Of a stretch of 64,000 nt of DNA, positions 8,851-17,211 are shown in pieces. Below the pieces are notes generated by a model. That model saw nothing but the letters and a program-made list of their open reading frames with translations. It was not told the origin of the DNA and made no database searches. This DNA is from Fimbriimonadaceae bacterium (GTDB lineage: Bacteria; Armatimonadota; Fimbriimonadia; Fimbriimonadales; Fimbriimonadaceae). The stretch's first letter is position 1, and each line of letters opens with the position of its first letter. The position numbers and the translations under genes are program-made. The stretch is taken from the NCBI GenBank assembly GCA_019638775.1, contig JAHBTD010000002.1:496001-560000 (forward strand), in the 5' to 3' direction.

Positions 8851-9138
8851 TTACCCCTGTATCGGGAGATAGTACTGTAAGTACTCCGGGGTGGGGGACT
8901 TCGGTTGAACGTCTACACCTCGGGTGTAGAGTTTGATCAGGATGCGCTGGTACGACTCTTCAGTCATCTCTGGCGCTGGTTCATTGTGCAGAAGGTCAAC
9001 CGTTCTTTTCATGGCTTTCATTTCTGCTCTTAGCTCCGGGTCTTCGGCTGCGGCTTTGAAAAGCTCAGCCTCCAACTCTTCCGGAAGCTCGTCACCAGCG
9101 TAGAGATCCACCAGTTTGCGATAGAACTCTGTGCTCAT
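8851..9138 (-). CDS. Small anti-sigma-like protein between sigma factor and dnaN
   Basis: A 95-residue acidic, helical protein whose start overlaps the stop of the sigma gene (ATGA). Residues 10-50 read LYAGDELPEELEAELFKAAAEDPELRAEM, the segment typical of the N-terminal anti-sigma domain of ECF partners (a helical domain preceding the zinc-binding region), but the His/Cys zinc ligands and any transmembrane helix are missing. Function as a cytosolic anti-sigma factor is inferred from position and this resemblance. Confidence 0.6.
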   Translation of the reverse strand: MSTEFYRKLVDLYAGDELPEELEAELFKAAAEDPELRAEMKAMKRTVDLLHNEPAPEMTEESYQRILIKLYTRGVDVQPKSPTPEYLQYYLPIQG

Positions 9139-9680
9139 CTTAATTTCTCCAATGCTCCTCCGAGTTTATCCTTGAGCGCCCTTCTTCCTCGGTATAGCCT
9201 TGATTTTAACGCAGGAACGCTGATATCCAAAAGGTCAGCAGCTTCTCGCGCAGGCATATCTTCGAGATCGCAGAGGACCAAGGGTTCTCGGTACTCCACA
9301 GGGAGCTCGGCAAGAGCTTGATGAACGGTGATCCTGAGCGTTGCGCGATCTTCAGAGCCTGAATCGTGCGCATCGTTCGGCAGTTCGATCAGCTTGTGCT
9401 GTCTTAGCCGGTCAATGCACAGATTTCTCGCTATGCGAAACAACCAGGTCCGAAAAGCGCCATCAGCGCGCAGTTCATTTGACTTCTTGAGCACTCTCAA
9501 GAAAGTCTCCGCCGTTGCATCCTCCGCGTCGGTACGATTCCCCAACATGCGATAGGTGTAGCGAAAAATTCGATCTCCATACACTTCGTATAGAGCCCCC
9601 AAGGCCGTGGGATCACCCTTGGCCAAGGCCGCTAACCAGCGCCTTTCGGCTATCGTGTCTCGACTTGCGTTCTCTTGCAT
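9135..9680 (-). CDS. ECF-type RNA polymerase sigma factor
   Basis: Region 2 is seen in LYEVYGDRIFRYTYRMLGNRTDAEDATAETFLRVL and FRTWLFRIARNLCIDRLR; region 4 in ELPVEYREPLVLCDLEDMPAREAADLLDISVPALKSRLYRGRRAL. These are the two domains of group 4 sigma factors. The ATG at 9680 (181 residues) is chosen; a TTG at 9734 lacks a ribosome site. It overlaps the next gene by 4 bp and leads into dnaN, so this sigma factor, its probable inhibitor and the clamp may share one transcript. Confidence 0.9.
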   Translation of the reverse strand: MQENASRDTIAERRWLAALAKGDPTALGALYEVYGDRIFRYTYRMLGNRTDAEDATAETFLRVLKKSNELRADGAFRTWLFRIARNLCIDRLRQHKLIELPNDAHDSGSEDRATLRITVHQALAELPVEYREPLVLCDLEDMPAREAADLLDISVPALKSRLYRGRRALKDKLGGALEKLR

Positions 9681-9893
9681 GGAATGGACGAGTGCGTCTT
9701 TCGAAAAGATGCGGGCGCCTAGCGATTCAGGCAAAATTGCATTTTTCGTGACGCACGAGCTTTAGAGTTGTGAGCTATGAGGGTCCCCCCACCGCTCGGG
9801 TTAATTTACCAGGAATCCGAATCTGAATGAACTTGGGTTTTCCACACTCGGGCCGTTTAGGTGAGGCAAGAGTGGGTTAGAATAGCGGCGGCG

Positions 9894-10577
9894 ATGGGCT
9901 GGAAGCCGTATACCGAGATTAAACTTTCTCAGCGGGGGTGGATAACTCCTGCAATTGGGCATGTCCTAACGGCGGCAACATACCCAAGCTTGCTGCTGAA
10001 ACGTGGTTTTATGGGCCTTGGTCGAGCCCTCGGAATGCCAGACAATGTTCTCAAGCCGGCGATGACAGACGCCATGGTGTTTACACTGCTTGTGGCAACT
10101 GGGGCCTGCACATGGTGGGTCGAGACTCATCCAGCAGGATCGACCTTTTCGCAGATAGCGCTTTGGTATGCCGTCTGGCGGATTGTGGACATCGTGTGTA
10201 CGGCGGGGCGGATCGTCCTCTTCGACCCATACAAGACGCATTACACATCCGAATACAAGATCAGCTCCACAGTGAGAAGCATCATCTTGGGCTTCATCAA
10301 CTACTTAGAACTCATTTTTGCTTTTGCGATCGTTTACCAAATCAACAGGAATCTCATCGGTCCGCCCTGGGCGAGCAAGGACACGCTTTCTTCCCTATAT
10401 CTCAGCGCGGTGACTCAGCTCACGGTTGGGTACGGAGATCTCAGGCCGACCGGTGTACTCCGTCTTATAGCCAGCCTACAGGCGTTTTTTGGCCTTGCGT
10501 TGTTGAGCCTGTTCGTGGCGAGGTTTATCTCGCTGCTGCGTCCAATCTCATCTCTCGATGAAGATGATGAGGATTAG
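9894..10577 (+). CDS. Two-pore-helix potassium channel protein
   Basis: The C-terminal half contains the pore: a pore helix followed by QLTVGYGDLRPTG, the K+ selectivity filter, then a hydrophobic inner helix (LIASLQAFFGLALLSLFVARFISLL). Upstream are two or three further membrane segments (residues about 55-150), so it resembles Ion_trans_2 channels with extra N-terminal helices. No RCK/TrkA domain follows; the tail is acidic (SLDEDDED). The ATG at 9894 is preferred, a GTG at 9861 is the alternative. Its stop overlaps that of the convergent lipoprotein gene by 4 bp. Confidence 0.8.
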   Translation: MGWKPYTEIKLSQRGWITPAIGHVLTAATYPSLLLKRGFMGLGRALGMPDNVLKPAMTDAMVFTLLVATGACTWWVETHPAGSTFSQIALWYAVWRIVDIVCTAGRIVLFDPYKTHYTSEYKISSTVRSIILGFINYLELIFAFAIVYQINRNLIGPPWASKDTLSSLYLSAVTQLTVGYGDLRPTGVLRLIASLQAFFGLALLSLFVARFISLLRPISSLDEDDED

Positions 10578-11296
10578 GGCCGGGTTTCCAATTCGATAAA
10601 GGTGACTTTGGGGGTGAAGTCACCGGTGCCGTTCTCCTGTCCCAGGATGAATACTGCATAGGTCTTCCCGGGGAGAAGGTTATGAGTGGCCGTCACGATG
10701 ATGTTTTCGGTACCCGATGTCCGAACTTCAAAGTTCTGTACGCCTGACGTGATGTTCGCTGTCTTTGCGGCTGCAAAGGCGATTTCGGAAACCTTAAATT
10801 GTGGGTTGCTGCCCGGATTCTGAAAATCAACTTCGGGGGTTTCAAATCCAGTTTCTCGGTTATAGCCGTGGAAAATGACGAGGCGTGAAACGTTGCCGTT
10901 GATGAACTTTCGGTTTACTTCCTGAACCACAAGCCTGAGACGCTTCAAAGGTTCACTGCCGTAGTTTTCCAACCCTAGCGCGGCGATGATGTAATCCTTG
11001 TCCTTCACAAAGGTGAAAAGCAGGGCATCAAGCTGATCCTGAACTCCAGCAGAATTCAAGATTACGTCGAGTTCGTCGGGTTTAACTTCCTCGAACGCGG
11101 GGGTGGCGGTATCAAATGAGATCGAGGGAGCTTTGTTATCGTCGTTGAGCCAGAAATCAAGCGGCCCAGAATCGGAACTACCGTTGAAGAAGCGAGCCAT
11201 GGGGTCTGGAGTTCCTGACCCGCCGGACGCACCGCCACAACTGGCAATCGCGAAAAGTGAAGAGATAAATAGAGCCGCTAAGCACCAACCACGCAT
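10574..11296 (-). CDS. DUF4397-like lipoprotein
   Basis: The N-terminus has a signal peptide with a lipobox (FAIASC at residues 15-20), then a Gly/Ser linker. The mature part starts with MARFFNGSSDSGPLDFWLND, the pattern of DUF4397 beta-sandwich repeats, and continues with alternating strands to the end. It is probably anchored to the outer or inner membrane. Function unknown. It is the last gene of a minus-strand run after the branched-chain aminotransferase and a small zinc-ribbon gene. Confidence 0.7.
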   Translation of the reverse strand: MRGWCLAALFISSLFAIASCGGASGGSGTPDPMARFFNGSSDSGPLDFWLNDDNKAPSISFDTATPAFEEVKPDELDVILNSAGVQDQLDALLFTFVKDKDYIIAALGLENYGSEPLKRLRLVVQEVNRKFINGNVSRLVIFHGYNRETGFETPEVDFQNPGSNPQFKVSEIAFAAAKTANITSGVQNFEVRTSGTENIIVTATHNLLPGKTYAVFILGQENGTGDFTPKVTFIELETRP

Positions 11297-11327
11297 TCTT
11301 TGAGTCTCCTGAGCCTATATACGATAC

Positions 11328-11621
11328 CTAACTGGAGCCAGGCCCGCTATCTTTGGACGACTTACCCGCCCGGAATGATCGCAGAATCGGCGCATCCAGG
11401 GATTCATAACAGAGTGGACAGCCTACGCGTTCGGTCTCTTCGACCTTTTGCGAGGTCCAGCCACATGATGGACAAACGTTTGCCAACCGCCTTGGTGGAC
11501 GCATTGCCAGCAAGGAAGTTGTCAGCGACAGTTCGGGATGCTTTGCCCGTAACTCGTCGGCTGACAGAGCTTCGGACTCGCCATCACGGGTGAGCAAGAA
11601 AGGTTTTTTCGATCTACTCAT
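11328..11621 (-). CDS. Small zinc-ribbon protein
   Basis: A 97-residue protein with two CxxC knuckles, VCPSCGWTSQ and GCPLCYESL, about 18 residues apart, as in rubredoxin-like zinc ribbons. The N-terminus is polar. It starts 3 bp after the aminotransferase stop, so it is likely translated from the same mRNA. No specific function can be assigned. Confidence 0.65.
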   Translation of the reverse strand: MSRSKKPFLLTRDGESEALSADELRAKHPELSLTTSLLAMRPPRRLANVCPSCGWTSQKVEETERVGCPLCYESLDAPILRSFRAGKSSKDSGPGSS

Positions 11622-11624
11622 GGA

Positions 11625-12497
11625 TCAGAACGGTGTTCCGTCAAGAATAGCTTCCTGGAAAAGCTCCATCATCCTTTGGGTGATGGGTCCTGGCTTACCA
11701 CAACCGATCTTATTTCCATCAAGGCTCACCATCGGCATGACTTCGGTTGCGGTGCCGGTAAAGAACGCTTCGTCGGCAGCATAGAAGTCCATCGGTGACA
11801 GGAAATCTTCGACGACCGTTATGCCGTCTTTCCGTGCCATCTCGATAACCGAGTTACGCGTGATGCCTTGCAAGATTCCACAAGAAGGATGCGGGGTATG
11901 CACAGTCCCATTTCGGGCGATGAAGATGTTGTTGCCTGTGCCCTCTGCGACTTGGCCCTGATGGTTCAGCAGCAGCGCGTCGCCCGCGCCGATGCGGTTG
12001 GCATACTGCTTTGCCAGGATGTTGGAGGCATAGCGACCGATGCATTTTAGGCGAGGATCAAGGCTGTCCGGTGGAATGACCCGGAACGGAGAGGTCATTA
12101 CCGTGAGGCCCGTCTCGTAACGTTCGCGTGGGTAGAGCGCGAGTGTGGAGACCATCACCATCACACTTGGAGGGGTTTCGACCGCTTTGGGGTCGAGCCC
12201 AAGTCCGTAGCCCCGAGTTACATTCAGGCGGATATAGCCATCCACAAGGTCAGCCTGCTTACAGGTATCCAGCACGATCTCTGTGAGCTGCTCTCGTGAG
12301 ATGTGCATGTTATAGCCGAGATATCCAATCCCGTGATACAAGCGCTCCATGTGCTCGTGGAACTTAAAAATCTTGCGTCCGTAGAACCGGATTCCCTCAA
12401 AGAGCCCGTCGCCGTAAAGATGCGCATGGTCCGAAACATGCGTCTTTGCATCTTCGAGCGGCGTCACTTCACCGTTTAACCAAACAAGCTTAGGCAT
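11625..12497 (-). CDS. ilvE: Branched-chain amino acid aminotransferase
   Basis: A fold-type IV PLP enzyme of about 290 residues from the ATG at 12497, where the family start sequence PKLVWLNGEVTPLEDAKTHV begins; a longer frame to 12659 has no homologous look. Recognisable parts are HLYGDGLFEGIRFYGRKIF near residue 30, GYIRLNVTRGYG, KCIGRYASNILAKQYANRIGAGDALLLN with the catalytic Lys in the IlvE position, GTGNNIFIARNGTVHTPHPSCGILQGITRNSV, and EAFFTGTATEVMPM. It catalyses the last transamination of Val, Leu and Ile. Divergent from the VanW gene. Confidence 0.94.
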   Translation of the reverse strand: MPKLVWLNGEVTPLEDAKTHVSDHAHLYGDGLFEGIRFYGRKIFKFHEHMERLYHGIGYLGYNMHISREQLTEIVLDTCKQADLVDGYIRLNVTRGYGLGLDPKAVETPPSVMVMVSTLALYPRERYETGLTVMTSPFRVIPPDSLDPRLKCIGRYASNILAKQYANRIGAGDALLLNHQGQVAEGTGNNIFIARNGTVHTPHPSCGILQGITRNSVIEMARKDGITVVEDFLSPMDFYAADEAFFTGTATEVMPMVSLDGNKIGCGKPGPITQRMMELFQEAILDGTPF

Positions 12498-12661
12498 GGG
12501 TGAAGTGTACCGAAACCGCTTTCCTGTCGGCAGGGTCACGGTTTTTGCAAAGAAGTGGATAAAAGTGCCTAATTTGCCAACACTCTTTGGTAGACAACGG
12601 TCATACAATATAGGTTCAAGGATTGTTGCCGAAAAGGATTGCGTTTTTTGAGATGTCAAGG

Positions 12662-14038
12662 ATGAAAAAATTTCTATTGGGAGCTTTGGTTTGTGTGCTC
12701 GTTGTTGGCGGCTCGCTAACCGTCATGGCCTTTCGGTTTGAAGAGGTCATTAGGCCGAACACGTACGTCGGAATCGTAGCCGTTGGCGGATTGTCGAAGC
12801 AGGCTGCGGCAAAGAAGCTGCGAGTTTGGTGGGAGACCGAGAAGCTACGCGAATTGTCTGTGCGAGTCGACGGATCGAAGAAAGAGCCGATGAATGTTCG
12901 GCTCTCGAAGCTAGGGATCAAGCTTGACGACCAAGCGAGCGTTGCCGAGTTACCACTCGACACGTTTGGTGATTCTCTCAAACGAAAAATCCAGAGTACC
13001 GACGAACCCAAGCAAGAGTTTGACGTTAAGTTTGTAAAGATCGACGGGGACTTTGAGACTCTGACGCAATATGTCCAGAAGGCTATTGGCGATCCGAGGC
13101 CAGCTCGTGTCACTTTTGCAGAGGGCATCATCACTCGTGAGCCCGAAGTCAGCGGCTATGAGTTGAATGAAACTGCGCTGCATGATGTCGTCGTCGAGGC
13201 TCTCAAGGGTGACGGCGCGGTCGTCTTACCGATTGAAGAGGCGCCGAAAAGGGTGCCCGATGATCAGCTATCCCAGATCACTGAGGTCATGGCAGAATTC
13301 TCGACGAAGTTTCCTACAAGCCAGGTCTCTCGTTGTGGCAACCTCAAACTCGCCTCGTCGAAGCTTGACGGGACGATCCTCATGCCGGGAGAAACATTCA
13401 GCTTTAACGACACAGTTGGACAGCGCACGCTCAAGGCTGGATACAAGCTCGCCGGCGTCTATGTAAATGGACGGCATGACACTGGAATTGGGGGTGGCAT
13501 TTGCCAAGTGAGCACCACACTCTACAACGCGGTTCTCTTTAGCAACCTCAAGATCGTTGAGCGGACCAACCATTCTATGCCGGTGGCTTATGTTCCGGTT
13601 GGTAGGGATGCGACCGTCGATTGGGGCACGAAAGACTTTCGCTTCCAGAACACCCTGTCGTATCCGATTGCGATCTCAAGCTCGTATGCACCAGGAAAGT
13701 TGACATTCAGGGTCCTTGGACAAAAGGATCATTCGCTCGAAATCAAGATTGTGGGCGAAGGTCACAAATCTTGGAGCCGTGGGGTGAAGTACGTCGATGA
13801 CGCAACCGTACCGGCAGGAACCGAGAAAGTGATTGAAAAGGGAAGCGCTGGACACCAGATCGTCATGTACCGAATTCTTCTTCGTGACGGCGTACAAATT
13901 GAGAAGCAGAAGCTTGGCACAAGCTATTACGGTGGCGGTGTGAAGATCATCGCAAGAAACGAGAAGGCCGTCGTCCCGAAGAGCACAACAGCTGGGGCGG
14001 TCGCAGGCTCTGTGAACCCCTCTGAAGATGAAGATTAA
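12662..14038 (+). CDS. VanW-family exported protein
   Basis: An N-terminal anchor (KKFLLGALVCVLVVGGSLTVMAF) is followed by about 200 residues resembling the peptidoglycan-binding-4 domain and then the VanW domain: GTILMPGETFSFNDTVGQRT, GGGICQVSTTLYNAVLFSNL, IVERTNHS and YPIAIS. The family is found with cell-wall and vancomycin-resistance genes, but the biochemical role is not known. Start at 12662 follows AAGG closely; an ATG at 12653 is possible. The C-terminal tail is short and acidic. Confidence 0.9.
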   Translation: MKKFLLGALVCVLVVGGSLTVMAFRFEEVIRPNTYVGIVAVGGLSKQAAAKKLRVWWETEKLRELSVRVDGSKKEPMNVRLSKLGIKLDDQASVAELPLDTFGDSLKRKIQSTDEPKQEFDVKFVKIDGDFETLTQYVQKAIGDPRPARVTFAEGIITREPEVSGYELNETALHDVVVEALKGDGAVVLPIEEAPKRVPDDQLSQITEVMAEFSTKFPTSQVSRCGNLKLASSKLDGTILMPGETFSFNDTVGQRTLKAGYKLAGVYVNGRHDTGIGGGICQVSTTLYNAVLFSNLKIVERTNHSMPVAYVPVGRDATVDWGTKDFRFQNTLSYPIAISSSYAPGKLTFRVLGQKDHSLEIKIVGEGHKSWSRGVKYVDDATVPAGTEKVIEKGSAGHQIVMYRILLRDGVQIEKQKLGTSYYGGGVKIIARNEKAVVPKSTTAGAVAGSVNPSEDED

Positions 14039-14072
14039 ACTCTATCGTTGGACTTGCGGTCAGCCCGATGGC

Positions 14073-14108
14073 AAAACAGCCTCCTCACCAAGTGAGGGGG
14101 CTGTTTTT
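14073..14108 (+). terminator. Rho-independent terminator after VanW gene
   Basis: AACAGCCTCCTCAC, a short loop, GTGAGGGGGCTGTT and a T-run form a classic terminator. The A-run on the other side means it could also stop minus-strand transcripts. Confidence 0.85.
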
Positions 14109-14133
14109 GTTTGACCACATCTCAGAGTAGTTC

Positions 14134-14673
14134 TTACTTGCTGACTTTCGTCATTGTTCCTTTCATCATCGGAGCCCAATCGTTCCCCATTTTCATTTCC
14201 AGCAGGAAGTCGATTTTGGTTGCACTCACTTTTGTGTACCAAGCTCTCATGACGATCGGCTCGGGCATTCCGGGCACGGCGGTTGGCTTGCTGACCATTC
14301 GCAAGGTTGCGCCCATAAAGTTGCCGCGCATCTCCATCGCACCGGGAGCTGTTGAATCGAACCAATAGCCGAAATACTCTTTGGTCTCGGGATCGTAGGA
14401 GGCCATATGCATCCCCGACATCTCCGGCATACCTTTGCCCGAGTAGGTGTGATCGCTCTGCACGTACCGACCGCCTACAGCTTTCTTGGTGACGATGGTG
14501 CCCTTCATGGACATCTCCATGCCCTCCATATAAGAGGTGTAGGATCCGGTCCACTTGCCTAGCATGAAGTCAAGCTTCGACACCTCTTTGGGTGGTGACA
14601 TGTCCATCATATGGTCTTGAGCTGAGACCAAAACGGACGTGAACAATACAAGAATTCCAATCAGTTTCTTCAT
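14134..14673 (-). CDS. Exported methionine-rich DUF1579 protein
   Basis: A 179-residue protein with a signal peptide (MKKLIGILVLFTSVLVSA) then a DUF1579 core: LDFMLGKWTGSYTSY, GRYVQSDHTYSGKG, MASYDPETKEYFGYWFDS. This fold is a calycin-like barrel. It carries many methionines clustered at MMDMSPP, MEGMEMSMKG and MPEMSGMHM, which could bind Cu(I) or scavenge oxidants; that is an inference. Monocistronic, ending near the VanW terminator. Confidence 0.8.
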   Translation of the reverse strand: MKKLIGILVLFTSVLVSAQDHMMDMSPPKEVSKLDFMLGKWTGSYTSYMEGMEMSMKGTIVTKKAVGGRYVQSDHTYSGKGMPEMSGMHMASYDPETKEYFGYWFDSTAPGAMEMRGNFMGATLRMVSKPTAVPGMPEPIVMRAWYTKVSATKIDFLLEMKMGNDWAPMMKGTMTKVSK

Positions 14674-14772
14674 AACTTCTCCCGACGCTCGCTGTACGTC
14701 TTGGGTGAATCATATCATGCTGAGGATTCCCACGCTTCTCGAAAGTTGCGAAGATTGTACTGATGTGCACTC

Positions 14773-15087
14773 TTAATGACCTGTGCCAGCGCGAAGCGTG
14801 ATGATTTGCCAACCGTAGAGCAATGCATAAAACCCTACGGCCACCCAGGTCCCTTGCTCGGCGGTTTTGGGCTTGGTGGTCCGCACCCACTCAAGGATGA
14901 GGATTGGGCCGATGAGCAGTACCAGCTTTCCGACAGCGAAGGCTACAAATCCGTAATTGAGAAGCCAGGCGAAGAGAGGATTGCCTTCGCGCATTCCCAC
15001 CATAACGAGCATGATCGTCGTCAGCAAGTCGAACGTTGCGATTGTGCAGAGCACCGTTGTACTGAGTTGAGCGCGTCGGTTTAGCAT
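14773..15087 (-). CDS. DUF5658-like small membrane protein
   Basis: 104 residues with three hydrophobic helices. The N-terminal portion TIATFDLLTTIMLVMVGMREGNPLFAWLL contains D-x-x-T-T and E-x-N-P, the fingerprint of DUF5658 proteins. Its start codon shares a base with the upp stop codon (TAATG), so it is translationally coupled to upp. Function unknown. Confidence 0.75.
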   Translation of the reverse strand: MLNRRAQLSTTVLCTIATFDLLTTIMLVMVGMREGNPLFAWLLNYGFVAFAVGKLVLLIGPILILEWVRTTKPKTAEQGTWVAVGFYALLYGWQIITLRAGTGH

Positions 15088-15707
15088 TACATTGTTCCGT
15101 AGAGTCTATCGCCAAAGTCTCCGAGTCCAGGAAGAATATATTTCAAGTCGTTCAGGTCACGGTCGAGTGCGGCGGAGTAGATCGGAACTTCCGGGTGATC
15201 TGTAGAAAGTTTCTCTATCCCTTGGGGAGCTGCGACGACACAAACCATGACGATTTTCGCGCCTCCGTTGGCTTTAATGAGGGAAATGGCTTGGGAAGCG
15301 GAGCCGCCGGTTGCGAGCATCGGATCGAGGCAAAGGACCGTTCTGTGAGCAAGGCTAGGAAGCTTGCAGTAATAGCTGTGGGCGATGGCAGTTGCATCGC
15401 TGCGTTCCAAGCCTATATATCCAACCGCGACATCGGGGAAAAGATCAACGACTGGTTCGAGCATGCTTAGCCCAGCACGCAAGATTGGAATTGCGGCAAG
15501 GCCTCCACATAGTTGCGAGCCCATATGGTTTTCGAGAGGAGTGACGATTGTTTTGGTCTGTGTGTCAAGCGAACGAGTTGCCTCTAAGACAAGCAGCGTC
15601 GTGAGAATCCGGCTATACCGGCGAAAGAATGCCGGGTCAGTATCCTTGTCTCTCAAGCAGGTCAGGAGATGCTGAGCAAGCGGATGATCGACCAGATGCA
15701 GGGCCAT
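15087..15707 (-). CDS. upp: Uracil phosphoribosyltransferase
   Basis: Pyrimidine salvage: uracil + PRPP to UMP. The 206-residue protein shows the PRPP loop LCLDPMLATGGSASQAI, the flexible loop region CGGLAAIPILRAGLSMLEP, and the uracil-binding tail YILPGLGDFGDRLYGT. All are at the usual positions. It is divergent from glmU, and prs on the far side makes its co-substrate PRPP. Confidence 0.96.
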   Translation of the reverse strand: MALHLVDHPLAQHLLTCLRDKDTDPAFFRRYSRILTTLLVLEATRSLDTQTKTIVTPLENHMGSQLCGGLAAIPILRAGLSMLEPVVDLFPDVAVGYIGLERSDATAIAHSYYCKLPSLAHRTVLCLDPMLATGGSASQAISLIKANGGAKIVMVCVVAAPQGIEKLSTDHPEVPIYSAALDRDLNDLKYILPGLGDFGDRLYGTM

Positions 15708-15825
15708 GTTTTAGATTTTTACCGAAGACGGGGCCAAACCGGTGCGTTTTCAAGCCAAGAAGAGGCCAATCGTGATAAAACTGTAGGGACCGTTAAGTTT
15801 TCGTCAAGGTCAGGTCACCGAATCT

Positions 15826-17211
15826 ATGCCAAGCAACGCGCTAGCCGCTATCGTTCTCGCCGCAGGGAAGGGAACTCGGATGAAGTCCGAGCTTCCGAAA
15901 GGGCTCTTTCCAATCTGTGGACAGCCCATGGCGAAGCTTGTTGGTGAAACTTTGAAAAGCGCTGGGGCTGAGCGGGTGGTGGTAGTGGTCGGGCATGGTG
16001 GCGATCTGATGATCGAAGCCCTCGGCGACGGCTTTGAGTATGTTTGGCAACGCGAACAGAACGGGACGGGACACGCCGCGCTGATGGCGGAGTCGGCGCT
16101 GGGCACATTTGAAGGGCCCGTGGTAATTTGTGCTGCCGATACTCCTCTGCTCGACGAGGCTACGCTTAGAGCGCTTGTCGAGGAGCATCGCGAGGCTCAT
16201 GCGGACCTTACCATGGCAACCGCTCATCTCCCGGATCCTTCAGGTTACGGACGCGTTGTCCGCGATGTTCATAATCGCGCCACGAAGATCGTTGAGGAGA
16301 AAGATGCCAATCCTAAAATCAAGGCGATCAAAGAGGTCAACAGCGGCCTTTACTGTGTCAATGCTTCGATTCTGTTTAGGCTCTTATCGACGCTCAGCAA
16401 CAAAAACGCCCAGGGTGAGTACTACCTGACGGACATCGTTGAGGCTGTTTTTGAGTCTGGTGGCAGGGTTGAGACGAGGAGTTTCCCACCATCGATTCTC
16501 CTTGGAGTGAACGATCGTTGGCAGTTGGCAGAAGCTGAAGAGTCTTATCGGAAACAAGTCATCCGGAGACATTGTCTGAACGGAGTTACCGTGGTGGACC
16601 CCAACACCACATACATCTCTGCGAACGCTCAGATAGGGGCGGAAACTGTGATCTTTCCGATGACACATATCCTCGGAGCGAGTGTTATTGGTGAATCTTG
16701 TGAGATCGGTCCGTCAACGATGATAAAAGACAGCACCGTTGGCGTTGGCTGCACCGTCTTGATGAGCCATATGAACCGTGCCAAGCTCGGAAATGATGTC
16801 CGAGTTGGCCCGTACTCGAACATCAGGCCGGGGACATCGCTGGGTGATGGCGTTAAGGTGGGAAATTTCGTCGAGATCAAGAATGCAGAGCTTGGGGGGA
16901 GGGCTTCTGTGTCGCATTTGACCTATATCGGCGATGCCACGATTGGCTCGGAGACCAATATTGGAGCCGGAACGATCACCTGCAACTACGATGGTTATAA
17001 AAAATATCGAACAACCATAGGCGAGGGGGCCTTTATTGGGTCAAACTCTACACTTATCGCCCCCGTTGCCATTGGTGATGGGGCAATCATTGCCGCGGGC
17101 AGTGTGATCAACGAAGACGTTCCTGCAGACGCGCTGGGCTTAGGCCGGGCGCGGCAGGAGGTGAAGGAAGAATGGGCACAAAAATGGCGGAAGCGCAAAC
17201 AAACGGACTGA
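15826..17211 (+). CDS. glmU: Bifunctional N-acetylglucosamine-1-phosphate uridyltransferase/acetyltransferase
   Basis: GlmU makes UDP-GlcNAc for peptidoglycan and glycans. The N-terminal pyrophosphorylase begins with VLAAGKGTRMKSELPKGL, then GTGHAALMA and the metal-site AADTPLL. The C-terminal left-handed beta helix of hexapeptide repeats begins about residue 250, with the acetyltransferase residues in IRPGTSLGDGVKVGNFVEIKN, HLTYIGDA and ITCNYDGYKK. The length of 461 residues is normal. It overlaps prs, a common pairing. Confidence 0.97.
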   Translation: MPSNALAAIVLAAGKGTRMKSELPKGLFPICGQPMAKLVGETLKSAGAERVVVVVGHGGDLMIEALGDGFEYVWQREQNGTGHAALMAESALGTFEGPVVICAADTPLLDEATLRALVEEHREAHADLTMATAHLPDPSGYGRVVRDVHNRATKIVEEKDANPKIKAIKEVNSGLYCVNASILFRLLSTLSNKNAQGEYYLTDIVEAVFESGGRVETRSFPPSILLGVNDRWQLAEAEESYRKQVIRRHCLNGVTVVDPNTTYISANAQIGAETVIFPMTHILGASVIGESCEIGPSTMIKDSTVGVGCTVLMSHMNRAKLGNDVRVGPYSNIRPGTSLGDGVKVGNFVEIKNAELGGRASVSHLTYIGDATIGSETNIGAGTITCNYDGYKKYRTTIGEGAFIGSNSTLIAPVAIGDGAIIAAGSVINEDVPADALGLGRARQEVKEEWAQKWRKRKQTD

